Source of the DNA: Paenibacillus faecis
GTDB lineage: Bacteria > Bacillota > Bacilli > Paenibacillales > Paenibacillaceae
DNA: 64,000 bases
Reading direction: 5' to 3'
NCBI RefSeq assembly: GCF_008084145.1
Contig: NZ_VSDO01000001.1
Span: 1,502,840 to 1,566,839, forward strand
Part shown: positions 35,030 through 43,159 of the stretch, in pieces
Layout: the number at the start of each line of letters is the position of its first letter
Position numbering within the stretch: the first letter of the stretch is position 1
Position numbers and translations under genes: made by a program
Notes under the pieces: generated by a model
The model's input: only the letters and a program-made list of their open reading frames with translations
Databases searched by the model: none
Told to the model about the DNA's origin: nothing

Positions 35030-35052
35030 TTAACGGGAAAATCTCCCGTTAA
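35030..35052. repeat. REP-like palindrome, left side of IS110
   Basis: TTAACGGGA-AAATC-TCCCGTTAA, a perfect 9-bp inverted repeat related to three palindromes on the far side of the insertion sequence. Confidence 0.8.
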
Positions 35053-35074
35053 TCAAACATGGCCTAGCGGCCAC

Positions 35075-35287
35075 CGCCAGTAATGAAAATGGTACGGTCA
35101 TTCACCTACTTTTCTGTTACATTTAAAGTGTGAGTCATAGGTCGGCCAAATATTGGGGATCTACCCCGTCCGTTAATCGGACCAACTGCAGCCATGAGGA
35201 TCGCCGAGTGTTGCCTTGAGCACGTGTATAAATTTTCTCCTCAAAAGGTTGCATGATTCACACCCATACTGCAACTGGAGGGATAAT
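35075..35287 (+). ncRNA. Candidate IS110 bridge RNA region
   Basis: IS110 elements express a bridge RNA from non-coding sequence flanking the transposase. This non-coding stretch before the transposase has suitable hairpins, e.g. GTCCG-TTAAT-CGGAC near 35168-35182. The RNA limits and target/donor loops were not resolved by eye, and the guide RNA could instead lie 3' of the gene. Confidence 0.35.
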
Positions 35288-36513
35288 ATGGACGCCATAC
35301 GCGAATGTTGTGCTGGACTGGATGTCCACCAGGAAACTGTAGTAGCTTGCCTGCTGAGCGGGCCGCTTCATAAGAAGCCCAAGTCTGTTATTGAAACATT
35401 CGGTACCACTACACGAGAGCTCTTGCGGTTACAAGACTGGCTCGTAAAGCACGAATGCACAGAGGTTGCCATGGAAAGCACAGGAGTTTATTGGAAGCCG
35501 GTGTGGAACATACTTGAGGGCACCTGTACTTTAACCTTGGCAAATTCGCAACATATCAAAAACGTTCCTGGCAAGAAGACGGATGTAAACGATGCGGAAT
35601 GGATTGCGGGATTACACCGTTGTGGGCTCATCGATGGTAGCTTCGTCCCGGATGAATCCATACGAGATTTGCGGGATCTTACTCGCTACCGTCGAAAACT
35701 CATTCAAAACCTTACTCAGGAAAAAAACCGAATCCACAAAATTCTTCAGGATGCAAATATCAAACTAACCACGTTCATCTCGGACCTGTTCGGTGTTTCT
35801 GGACGTGCCTTACTGGGATCCATCGTCAACGGGGAAGTCCTTGACGTACATGAGGTACGCAAAATGGTACACACCCGGCTGAAGATGAAGGTCCCGTTGC
35901 TGGTTGAAGCACTGAATGGTCGCCTGCGCTTGCATCACCGAAACATGATCAAGCGGCACTTGGAACATATACATTATTTAGAAAAGCAGATTCAGGAACT
36001 CGAGGCTGAGATTGAATCGGCAGTAGAGCCTCACATGAGGGAAATACAGTTGCTCGATACGATTCCGGGAATTGACTTCGATGCTGCGGCGAGCATCGTA
36101 GCGGAAATAGGTACCGATATGGCGCATTTCCCAAGTGAAGCTCACTTAGCCTCTTGGGCAGGCGTTTGTCCAGCCAACCATGAGAGTGCCGGTAAAAAAA
36201 AAGAAAAAAGAACAACCGCGGAAACAAGCATATAAAGTCCGTGTTATGCCAAGCGGCATGGGCAGCGATAAAAAAGAAGGATAGCCGGTTTACAGCAGTG
36301 TACTCCCGAATTGCAAAGAGGGCAGGCACACAGAAGGCTAACATGGCGATCGCCCATTTGATGATACGAATCATTTATGTAATGCTTCGTGATAAAGTGC
36401 CTTATGAAGAATTAGGGCGCGAGTATTTAGTTTCCGACAAAAAAGTAGCAGAGTCCCTTGTGAAGAAGCTACAAAAGCTAGGTTACCACGTCGAACTAAC
36501 CGAGACTGCTTAA
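35288..36513 (+). pseudogene. IS110-family transposase, frameshifted
   Basis: The RuvC-like DEDD domain is intact in the first frame, with GLDVHQETV, AMESTGVYW and KKTDVNDAEWIAGL, and the Transposase_20 region follows (LLDTIPGIDFDAAASIVAEI). After ESAGKKK the frame ends at 36235, but the usual C-terminus (RGNKHIKSVLCQAAWAA) continues in the -1 frame to 36513. The shift falls in a run of nine A, G, six A, G (36194-36210). IS110 transposases are normally one frame, so an inactivating indel or base-calling error is likely; programmed -1 slippage on A-AAA-AAG is possible. Start ATG 35288 follows GGAGGG. Confidence 0.85.
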
Positions 36514-36636
36514 ATATTAGTTTTTAAAAAAAGGCAAAAATCATTTAAGGGATGCTTTAAAGTCAATTTTAATTTCGCGCTGTGAAGCAACAAATTCATT
36601 TTCGTATAAATTTACCGCTACGAGCCCTTGGATCGG

Positions 36637-36775
36637 AATTAGCTGGAAAAACTCCATCTATTTCATGACTCCAGCCGCCGATCCCCCTATTTCTGGTTAT
36701 TTAACGGGAGATTTTCCAGCTAATTCATCTATACTACTGGATAGCCACCCAATTAACGGGAAGAATTCCCGCTAA
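36637..36775. repeat. REP-like palindromes, right side of IS110
   Basis: Three related sites: ATTAGCTGGAAAAACTCC (36637-36654), TTAACGGGAGATTTTCC plus AGCTAA (36701-36723), and TTAACGGGAAGAATTCCCGC plus TAA (36753-36775). The remaining sequence from 36514 to 36838 shows no gene and no clear terminator for the Tad-like operon. Confidence 0.65.
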
Positions 36776-36838
36776 TTAAGCTAATCGTCGTGCTAACTAA
36801 GCTATTTCGGCCAATCCGGCTCCTTCACATCGAACAAG

Positions 36839-37345
36839 TCAGTTTTTCACATCCAAAATCAGGCTACGTTTGGAGGTCAGCTTGGTAGCCGTATCTTTCC
36901 CGGCCTCCTCCGCAAGCTGCAAATACTTCGTCTTGAACTTGTACTCGGTCGTCGCCGTCATTTCCACCTTGGAAACCAGCTGTTCCGTCTCCAAATCGTC
37001 CTCTTCCGTAAAATCGAGTTCCACAATAAATTCATTGTATCTTCCGTCATTGGAGACGAACCTTAGCGTATCTTCACTCTGTCCCTTGTTCGTGCAGGTA
37101 AAATTCATCGCATCCTCGAACGATTCGGTAAAATACCCCACGAATTTCTCCCGGTCGACCTTCGCGTCCAGATTCCGCATTAACTCATATTCCAAGCTCC
37201 GGTCCCTGGCCGAACGGGCCGCATTCGTCAGCGCCGTGCCGAGCAGGACTTTCTCCTTGGTCAAGTTCGCGATCTCCGCGATCGGCTGCAAAAGAACGAC
37301 GGCCAGAAACACCACCAGAATGCCTATCGCCACATTTTTCATCAT
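36839..37345 (-). CDS. Single-TM pseudopilin-like protein of the Tad-like operon
   Basis: A 168-aa protein with one N-terminal membrane helix (residues ~4-22, IGILVVFLAVVLLQP) followed by an extracytoplasmic domain rich in acidic residues. In size, topology and position at the 3' end of a tadZABC cluster it resembles TadE/TadF-type minor pseudopilins, although sequence identity is not obvious. The start overlaps the stop of the preceding gene (ATGA). Function inferred from context only. Confidence 0.7.
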   Translation of the reverse strand: MMKNVAIGILVVFLAVVLLQPIAEIANLTKEKVLLGTALTNAARSARDRSLEYELMRNLDAKVDREKFVGYFTESFEDAMNFTCTNKGQSEDTLRFVSNDGRYNEFIVELDFTEEDDLETEQLVSKVEMTATTEYKFKTKYLQLAEEAGKDTATKLTSKRSLILDVKN

Positions 37346-37860
37346 TCATCACCGGTCGTGTATTCTCTCTGGTACTCGTCATACGGCAAATCCTTGTAAT
37401 GTTTCAGCCCGATCGTCTTCATCGTGAACGAAACCGGAAACTCCTGTTCGATTTCCTTCCCCCAGAGCTTCATCTTGAACGGGTAAACGGCGCTTAATGT
37501 GATCGTAACCGGTTTTCCCCGCTGACGGTAGGGCTTGGAATCGTCATCCAGATTCTCGTAAACCTTGGCATCGGTATCCCCTTCCGCCGAGTGTTCATCG
37601 TCGTCATCCTTTACTTTCCGCACGGAAATTTGAATATCGTCCGGCCGCTGGTTGAAGATCGGCCGCTTCTGCAGCTCCTCCAGCACCTCGTCACGATAAT
37701 CCTTCTTCAGGTAGTTGTCGCTGGCCACCTTTTGCGAGACATGAAAGGTTTCCACGATCAGCGTCGTATACCAGGGAAAGAAATATATAAAGTTCGTAAA
37801 CACGATGATCGCCACTGTGACCAGGATAGAGATCAGGATGGATTTTGCAAATGCACGCAT
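37342..37860 (-). CDS. Single-TM pseudopilin-like protein of the Tad-like operon
   Basis: A 172-aa protein with an N-terminal membrane helix (ILISILVTVAIIVFTNFIYF, residues ~8-27) and an exported domain with an acidic DDDDEHSAEGDTD loop. It resembles TadE-like minor components by topology and locus. RBS AGGTGA. It overlaps the following gene by four bases, showing co-translation. Confidence 0.7.
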   Translation of the reverse strand: MRAFAKSILISILVTVAIIVFTNFIYFFPWYTTLIVETFHVSQKVASDNYLKKDYRDEVLEELQKRPIFNQRPDDIQISVRKVKDDDDEHSAEGDTDAKVYENLDDDSKPYRQRGKPVTITLSAVYPFKMKLWGKEIEQEFPVSFTMKTIGLKHYKDLPYDEYQREYTTGDE

Positions 37861-37892
37861 ATCAATTCACCTGTGTGTTAAGACGTAGGAGA

Positions 37893-38114
37893 TTAGCTGG
37901 TTCCGCCCATCTTTCCTTTAATCAAATCATCAAAGAGGAACTTCCACACTTCCTCGATCCATTTCTCCAATAAGCCGTTCTTCAGTGTCGTCACAATAAA
38001 CGCCACAACAACAATCACCGCGACCGTAATCGCGATCTGCTTCACCCCGATATCCCCGGTCTCATCCTTCCAGAAATTTCGCTTCTCGATCTTTTCAAGC
38101 TCCTTATTTTTCAT
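37893..38114 (-). CDS. Flp-pilin-like small membrane protein
   Basis: A 73-aa protein from ATG 38114 (AGGAGG at 9-nt spacing; the ATG at 38123 abuts the RBS). It has a charged leader, then FWKDETGDIGVKQ and a hydrophobic helix IAITVAVIVVVAFIVTTL, then an amphipathic tail. Flp prepilins have K/R...DE.G cleaved after G with Glu at +5; here the residue after the presumed cleavage at +5 is Lys. It occupies the pilin position of the operon. No prepilin peptidase gene is visible in the window. Confidence 0.65.
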   Translation of the reverse strand: MKNKELEKIEKRNFWKDETGDIGVKQIAITVAVIVVVAFIVTTLKNGLLEKWIEEVWKFLFDDLIKGKMGGTS

Positions 38115-38143
38115 AAACTCCATCCTCCTCGTCCTCGGACAAT

Positions 38144-39025
38144 TTATTGGAACATTTTTATGGAATCCAAAACGGTGAATAAATAGTAGATGGCGATATA
38201 AATCCCCAGCACGACGATCAAGATGAGTTGAATCCGCGAGTTCGTCCGCTGCCTGCGCTCCAGGTCTTCCTCCAGGGCGAGGATGCGGTAGCTGTCCACC
38301 TCATTCTTCAGGTAAACCATCTGCGAGATGTTGTCGTACCCTTTGAGCCGGGTTTCCATCAGATCGCAGAACTTGATGATATAGTGGATCGGCACGCGTT
38401 TCTTCAACTGTTTCAGCGCGTATTCCTCGCCGTACTCGATATTGTCGAGCATCACCCCGAGCTCCTCGGCCATATCCTTGTTGGCGTTCGGCAGATAGTC
38501 GCGGATGACGTCGGCCAGGTAGATGTTGACCGATTTGGAGTACTGGTAGTACACCATACTGTAGAACCCCGGAAAGTCATACGCGATATTTTTGTTCTTC
38601 TTCTCGATCTTCTTCTCCATTTCCGAGACCGGGTACATCCAGCCGAGGAAAATAAAGATCGCCGAGACGTAACCGAGCAGCTGATTGGCGCTCATCATCA
38701 CGATCGTCACCAGCCCGCCGCCCACGGCATAGAACAACTGCTCCGCCCGCAGCTCCTCGGGCTTCATGTTCAAATCCAGACGGTCGATCATCTTCTGGAA
38801 GCGGGTGCGCTCCGCGGTGCTGAGCAGCCGGCCGATGTATTTCTCGGAGAACCGGCGCTTAAACACCTTAAACCTGTCATTCAGCTGCGCGTTCTTCCGC
38901 TCCTTCAAATATTTACGGTTGCGCTTCTTCTGCCGGGCATTTACGGGCCGAAAGAACGGGTAAATGAACGCCTTGACCAGGTAAAGCACCGCCACGAGAG
39001 CGCAAAACTTAGCCAATAAACTCAT
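38144..39025 (-). CDS. TadC-like type II secretion F family protein
   Basis: A 293-aa membrane protein with an N-terminal helix, a helical pair at ~100-135 and a C-terminal helix (LILIVVLGIYIAIYYLFTVL), and a cytoplasmic T2SSF-type helical domain between (~150-255). TadB and TadC form the inner-membrane platform of Tad/Flp pili. It overlaps the TadB-like gene by four bases. Confidence 0.8.
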   Translation of the reverse strand: MSLLAKFCALVAVLYLVKAFIYPFFRPVNARQKKRNRKYLKERKNAQLNDRFKVFKRRFSEKYIGRLLSTAERTRFQKMIDRLDLNMKPEELRAEQLFYAVGGGLVTIVMMSANQLLGYVSAIFIFLGWMYPVSEMEKKIEKKNKNIAYDFPGFYSMVYYQYSKSVNIYLADVIRDYLPNANKDMAEELGVMLDNIEYGEEYALKQLKKRVPIHYIIKFCDLMETRLKGYDNISQMVYLKNEVDSYRILALEEDLERRQRTNSRIQLILIVVLGIYIAIYYLFTVLDSIKMFQ

Positions 39026-40005
39026 TTGCCATCACTTCCCGGACCCAGGTTGCCCTGCAGCGCCTGCGTACGGGCGAAGCTGAGACAGATGGTGCTGATC
39101 ATCGCGGTGTTGATGAGCTTGCCCCAGGTGCTGTAGAGCATGAAATCGCGAAAATCCTCCACCGTTAAAGCGTACAAAAAGAACAAGACAATAATGACCG
39201 TTTTGATCAGGAAATCCCGGTTCATCTTACGGAAAATCCGGTCTTTGCGGGCGTTGATTTCCCGAAGCACCGCATTCTCATCGACAATATCGAGAAAAAT
39301 GTCCGCCATCCCTTTGCGCTCGTTGTACTCGAACACGATGGCTTTTTTGGTGAAATTATCGAATTTCGGGCCGAGCTGCCGATTTAGCAGCGTGATCGCC
39401 TGTTTGAACGAGTAGCCGTTATTTTCGCAGTTATCGATGAATTGCTGAAAATAGGGCCGGATGCTGGGCTTGATGTACTCCTCGCTCTCCATCACTTTTT
39501 TGATCGCGACCAGTACGCCCTCGCGGGCCAAGGGACATATGATGTCCTCGGCGTCCATGATGCTCTCCAGCTTCTCCGCCTTGATCGCCTTCGACTGCAT
39601 GACGAAGAAGGTAAGCAGCCCGATGAAAATGGCGACCGTAACGACAACCGCCAAGGTGACGTTTTGCATAAAAATGACCACGACGAGCACGACGATGGCA
39701 AAACAGATACAGAGCAGGGAAGTGAAACTTTCCAGCGTCAGCGGCAGATTGAAATCGAGAATCAACCCTTCGACGAGCCGGTTGTACTTGGCGTACACGT
39801 TTTCCTTCCGCTTCACGATCCGTTCTTTTTTGATCCGCTCCACATAGCGCTTCGTATTGTATCTGCCCAGGTGCTCCGCCAGCGTATCCAGCAAGCCCAA
39901 AAAGAAACGGCCGGTCCCTTCAAAGAACCGCACTTCGAACACCGCGTTGAACACAATAAAGGCGGTGATGCCGAAGAACAGACTAATGATTGAAGTTGTA
40001 TCCAT
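39022..40005 (-). CDS. TadB-like type II secretion F family protein
   Basis: A 327-aa platform protein with an N-terminal helix, a double helix at ~100-145 (ICFAIVVLVVVIFMQNVTLA), a cytoplasmic T2SSF-like domain (~155-260) and C-terminal helices. Its start lies 23 nt inside the ATPase gene, giving tight coupling with the motor. RBS GAGGAG. Confidence 0.82.
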   Translation of the reverse strand: MDTTSIISLFFGITAFIVFNAVFEVRFFEGTGRFFLGLLDTLAEHLGRYNTKRYVERIKKERIVKRKENVYAKYNRLVEGLILDFNLPLTLESFTSLLCICFAIVVLVVVIFMQNVTLAVVVTVAIFIGLLTFFVMQSKAIKAEKLESIMDAEDIICPLAREGVLVAIKKVMESEEYIKPSIRPYFQQFIDNCENNGYSFKQAITLLNRQLGPKFDNFTKKAIVFEYNERKGMADIFLDIVDENAVLREINARKDRIFRKMNRDFLIKTVIIVLFFLYALTVEDFRDFMLYSTWGKLINTAMISTICLSFARTQALQGNLGPGSDGK

Positions 40006-41452
40006 GGAATCCGTACTCCTCTATCTCATCTTCCCCGGGCGGCGAAGTCAGGAACTCGAAGCGGCTGCGCTTGATCCCCGCTTTGATCATCGTCTGCTGG
40101 ACCTTCTCGGACAGCATGCCGACACGCTTGTGCTTGCCGATGATCTTCAGCACCCGGTGGGTGCCTTCTTCCTCCAGCACGTCCTCCGAGATGAACTTGT
40201 AGATCGGATTGACGATCGGTTCAAGCCCTTCGGAGCCGAGCACTTCCGAGATCGACGTGACTTTGCGGGTACCGTCCGCCAGCTTTTCCTGGAAAACGAT
40301 AAATTTGACGGCGCTGCAAATGTTCCGCAAAGCCAGCTCGGCCGGCTCGTTGGAGGCCATCAGGTACGCGGTCAGGAAGCGGTAGATCGCTTCGCGGTCT
40401 CCCTCGGCATGCAGCGTCGTGAAGAAGAAGTGGCCGGTTTGCGCGGCCCGAAGCGCCGTGGCGAATTCCCCCGGCGTCCGCAGTTCGCCCGGACCGATCC
40501 AGTGCGGCGACTGCCGCATCGCGTTGATCAACAGATTTTCCATCGTCGCCGGACTGGCGTCGTCATCGTCGGGAACCGATTCATACTGCAGCACGTCGTT
40601 GATGATTCGTCCGTGCTCGCTGTTCCCTTCCCGCCGCTGCAGCCGCATTTCCGACGGATTCTCGATCGTAATGATCCGCGACAGCGGATTGATCTCCCGG
40701 ACCATGATTTCGTTCAGCGTCGTCTTGCCGCTCCCGGTAGGCCCGACCGTAATCCAGGACAGATCCGCCTTCGGCAGCAGAGACAGCAGCTTGAACATAT
40801 TGACGGAGAACGATTCGTTCTTGATCATCATTTCCGGGGTAATACTCTTCTTGCTGAATTTCCGGATCACGACGGCCGGCATATCGTACGGCGAGATGTC
40901 CGCGTGCGTCGCGTTGACCCGGTATCCTTCGATCGTCCGCGCGTTGACCATCGGGATCTTCGGGGTCAGCCGCACTTTGGAGACGCCGAGCAGCTTGGAG
41001 ATGATCCGCTCCAGATGCTCCCGGTCGATAAAGTGCTGCTCCCAAGGAACCGTCTTCCCGCCGGTCTCCACAAAGATCTGATCCGTGCCGTTGATCCGAA
41101 TTTCGTCGATCGACGGGTCTTCCATCGCCTTCGTAATCGGACCGTAGTGGGTGATCTCGTCGATCAGCGCTCTTTTCAACTCCACCAGCTCGTAGTAGCC
41201 TTCGACAACCGGCTTTTGTGAATCGACGAATTCATTGATGTAGGCCTTCGTCATTTCCCGCTTTCGCCCGGGATCGTGTTCCCGGCGGAAAGCGTGCGTC
41301 GCCACTTTGGTGATATATTTCTGACAGAGCTCCAGCGCTTCTTCAAATTGGATGGTCGTATATTTGTTTTTCAGATCTTCCATTTCTTCTTTTTTGACGA
41401 TCTGATGGCTTACCTTCTGCTGCATGTCGCTGATTTTCGCACGGGTGAGCAT
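39983..41452 (-). CDS. TadA/CpaF-like secretion ATPase
   Basis: A 489-aa VirB11-type hexameric ATPase. The N-terminal region binds platform partners; the motor has Walker A VGPTGSGKTT (Lys243), an Asp-box-type IITIENPSEMRL, and a His-box-type FFFTTLHAEGDREAIYR. It powers assembly of Tad/Flp pili or related fibres. An unusual P-x-G segment precedes the expected Walker B region, where TGHFFFTTLHAEG replaces the common H-x-x-N. RBS GGGAGGG. It lies between TadZ-like and TadB-like genes. Confidence 0.9.
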   Translation of the reverse strand: MLTRAKISDMQQKVSHQIVKKEEMEDLKNKYTTIQFEEALELCQKYITKVATHAFRREHDPGRKREMTKAYINEFVDSQKPVVEGYYELVELKRALIDEITHYGPITKAMEDPSIDEIRINGTDQIFVETGGKTVPWEQHFIDREHLERIISKLLGVSKVRLTPKIPMVNARTIEGYRVNATHADISPYDMPAVVIRKFSKKSITPEMMIKNESFSVNMFKLLSLLPKADLSWITVGPTGSGKTTLNEIMVREINPLSRIITIENPSEMRLQRREGNSEHGRIINDVLQYESVPDDDDASPATMENLLINAMRQSPHWIGPGELRTPGEFATALRAAQTGHFFFTTLHAEGDREAIYRFLTAYLMASNEPAELALRNICSAVKFIVFQEKLADGTRKVTSISEVLGSEGLEPIVNPIYKFISEDVLEEEGTHRVLKIIGKHKRVGMLSEKVQQTMIKAGIKRSRFEFLTSPPGEDEIEEYGFHGYNFNH

Positions 41453-41469
41453 AAATTCGTGTCCCTCCC

Positions 41470-42297
41470 TTACTGGTTGCCCAGGATATCCGCAAGACGC
41501 CGCATATCCTTGAGAAAATACCGGTTGACCAGCGGGTTATCCCTGATGTACAGCTTGCCTTCCAGCGCGCTGGCATAGGCCGCTTTGACCAGCGGCAGCG
41601 CCGCCACAATATTGAAGCCGAATTCCTTCAGCCCTTTGTAATCGTAATGGATATCCTGCATGTTCATCAGAATCACGCTGGTGAATTTCGCGGTGCTGAT
41701 GCCGACCGATGCGGCAAAATCCAGCATCCGCACCATATTGCTCGAAGCCTCGATCCGCTCGGTCGCCGTAAAGAAGCCGATATGCGAATATTTCATCGCC
41801 CCGAGGCAAAACTCCAGCGGAGGATTATTCGGAATGTCCAGCAAAATGATATCGAACATGCTCTTCAGCGTATCGATGACCCGTTCCAGATGCTCGAACT
41901 CAAAGTCGAGGTACTCCTCGATCAAATCATGCGGGCTCGGCGACAGCAGGTACAACCGCTCATACTTCGTCGCCTGTATCTCTTCCCGGAAGTCGACCTT
42001 GTCGCTCTTCAGTACCCGGATCAGGCCGCTGCCTTTCTTGCTCGGCTGCGCGTCCAGAAAGTGATGCAGATTCGGGTTAAACACTTTTAAATCGACGATG
42101 CAGGTATTCAGCCCTTTTTGTCCCAACAGATAGCCGAGATTGCTGATGAGCAGCGCGTTGTCGACCATATCGCAGGCCGGAAGGAAGCCGACCACGCTGT
42201 AGATGAGCTTGCTCTCCTGCATTTCCGAGCCGACCCGATCCTTGGCCGATATTTTATTCAGCACCTCATCCAGGTTCAATCCTTGGTTTCGAGCCAT
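41470..42297 (-). CDS. TadZ-like ParA/MinD-fold protein with degenerate P-loop
   Basis: A 275-aa protein of the SIMIBI class by pattern (TCIVDLKVFNPNLHHFL, FDIILLDIPNNPPLEF). The place of the Walker A motif reads VVGFLPACDMVDNALLI, without the GK[ST] core, so ATP binding or hydrolysis is probably lost. TadZ proteins localise Tad machines to the pole and several are catalytically atypical. It overlaps the CpaB-like gene by 22 nt. Confidence 0.75.
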   Translation of the reverse strand: MARNQGLNLDEVLNKISAKDRVGSEMQESKLIYSVVGFLPACDMVDNALLISNLGYLLGQKGLNTCIVDLKVFNPNLHHFLDAQPSKKGSGLIRVLKSDKVDFREEIQATKYERLYLLSPSPHDLIEEYLDFEFEHLERVIDTLKSMFDIILLDIPNNPPLEFCLGAMKYSHIGFFTATERIEASSNMVRMLDFAASVGISTAKFTSVILMNMQDIHYDYKGLKEFGFNIVAALPLVKAAYASALEGKLYIRDNPLVNRYFLKDMRRLADILGNQ

Positions 42298-43154
42298 GAT
42301 TCCACCTCATTTTGCAAAGTAGGCAGCTGGTCCAGAATGACCTGGCTGTTCTTCCGGCTCAGGATCGTGATCAGATACTTCTTCCCTTCAAAGCCGTTAT
42401 ACTTGGCAAATTTGTCGATTTGCTCCCGCGATCCTTCCAGCAGCAAGGATTTCGGCTGGATACTCCGCAGGAAATCTTCGCTCTTCATCACTTCCTGCCG
42501 CTTGTCTTCACTGAGCTTGAGCACTTCCTTGTAAACCTCATAGATCGAGTGGCTGCGCGAATTGAGCATATCCCGGACCTCAATACTGTCGAACAAGACC
42601 TCGGTGCGCACCTCCGTCCCGGACGCCAGGAACCCGGCATTCGGATTTCCCGATCCCGTGCCGGTTTTTTCGGCCTCATACGATACGCGGATTCTGACCC
42701 GGTCCCCCGGCATCAGAATATCGCCGCCGGCTTCGAGAAAGTTGTAGGGCAAGGTCAGCACTTCGTGCTTGTCATCCAGCTGGTACAGCCATTCGTTCTG
42801 CTGCGGCTTCTCCGCCATCAGCTGGTCCTTGTACAGAATGCTTTTGTCCCGCATGTAATACTTCGTAAACTTATCCTTTACTTCCTCAAGATCCTCCGCC
42901 AGGATCATGTCCTCGGTATATTCCTTGCGGATGAGCGAATACTTCTCGATCATCTTCTCCGACAGCGGCACGTAAGCCGCGACTCCGCCACTCTGCTTGA
43001 TCCGGAGTACCTCAACGGTGTCCTTGGCCGCCTCGTTCGCATTGTTCAACACGATAAAAGAGATTACGATGACCGCGATGCTGAACAGCAAAGCGAGTAT
43101 TTTTTTGAACAGCTTTTTGTTCGGGGAGACGCTTTTTACTGTACTTAAATCCAT
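42276..43154 (-). CDS. CpaB/RcpC-like SAF-domain pilus assembly protein
   Basis: A 292-aa protein with an N-terminal membrane helix (ILALLFSIAVIVISFIVLNN) and an extracytoplasmic domain with SAF/CpaB features (YVPLSEKMIEKYSLIRKEY, ILMPGDRVRIRVSY). CpaB/RcpC members act in Tad pilus assembly outside the membrane. Starts 5 nt upstream of the previous stop; the RBS GGAGGG lies inside the upstream coding sequence. Confidence 0.8.
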   Translation of the reverse strand: MDLSTVKSVSPNKKLFKKILALLFSIAVIVISFIVLNNANEAAKDTVEVLRIKQSGGVAAYVPLSEKMIEKYSLIRKEYTEDMILAEDLEEVKDKFTKYYMRDKSILYKDQLMAEKPQQNEWLYQLDDKHEVLTLPYNFLEAGGDILMPGDRVRIRVSYEAEKTGTGSGNPNAGFLASGTEVRTEVLFDSIEVRDMLNSRSHSIYEVYKEVLKLSEDKRQEVMKSEDFLRSIQPKSLLLEGSREQIDKFAKYNGFEGKKYLITILSRKNSQVILDQLPTLQNEVESWLETKD

Positions 43155-43159
43155 ATGAG

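Larger units (their letters stand above)
35075..36530 (+). mobile_element. IS110-family insertion sequence (approximate limits)
   Basis: Contains an IS110 DEDD transposase gene and a ~200-bp upstream non-coding stretch. The family lacks clear terminal inverted repeats, so the ends given are estimates. It lies between the T7SS and Tad-like operons, is oriented against both, and is bracketed by REP-like palindromes. Confidence 0.8.

Noticed and set aside
40581..41045. 154-codon minus-strand frame within the tadA-like gene
   Set aside because: Shadow in another frame of the ATPase gene on the same strand.
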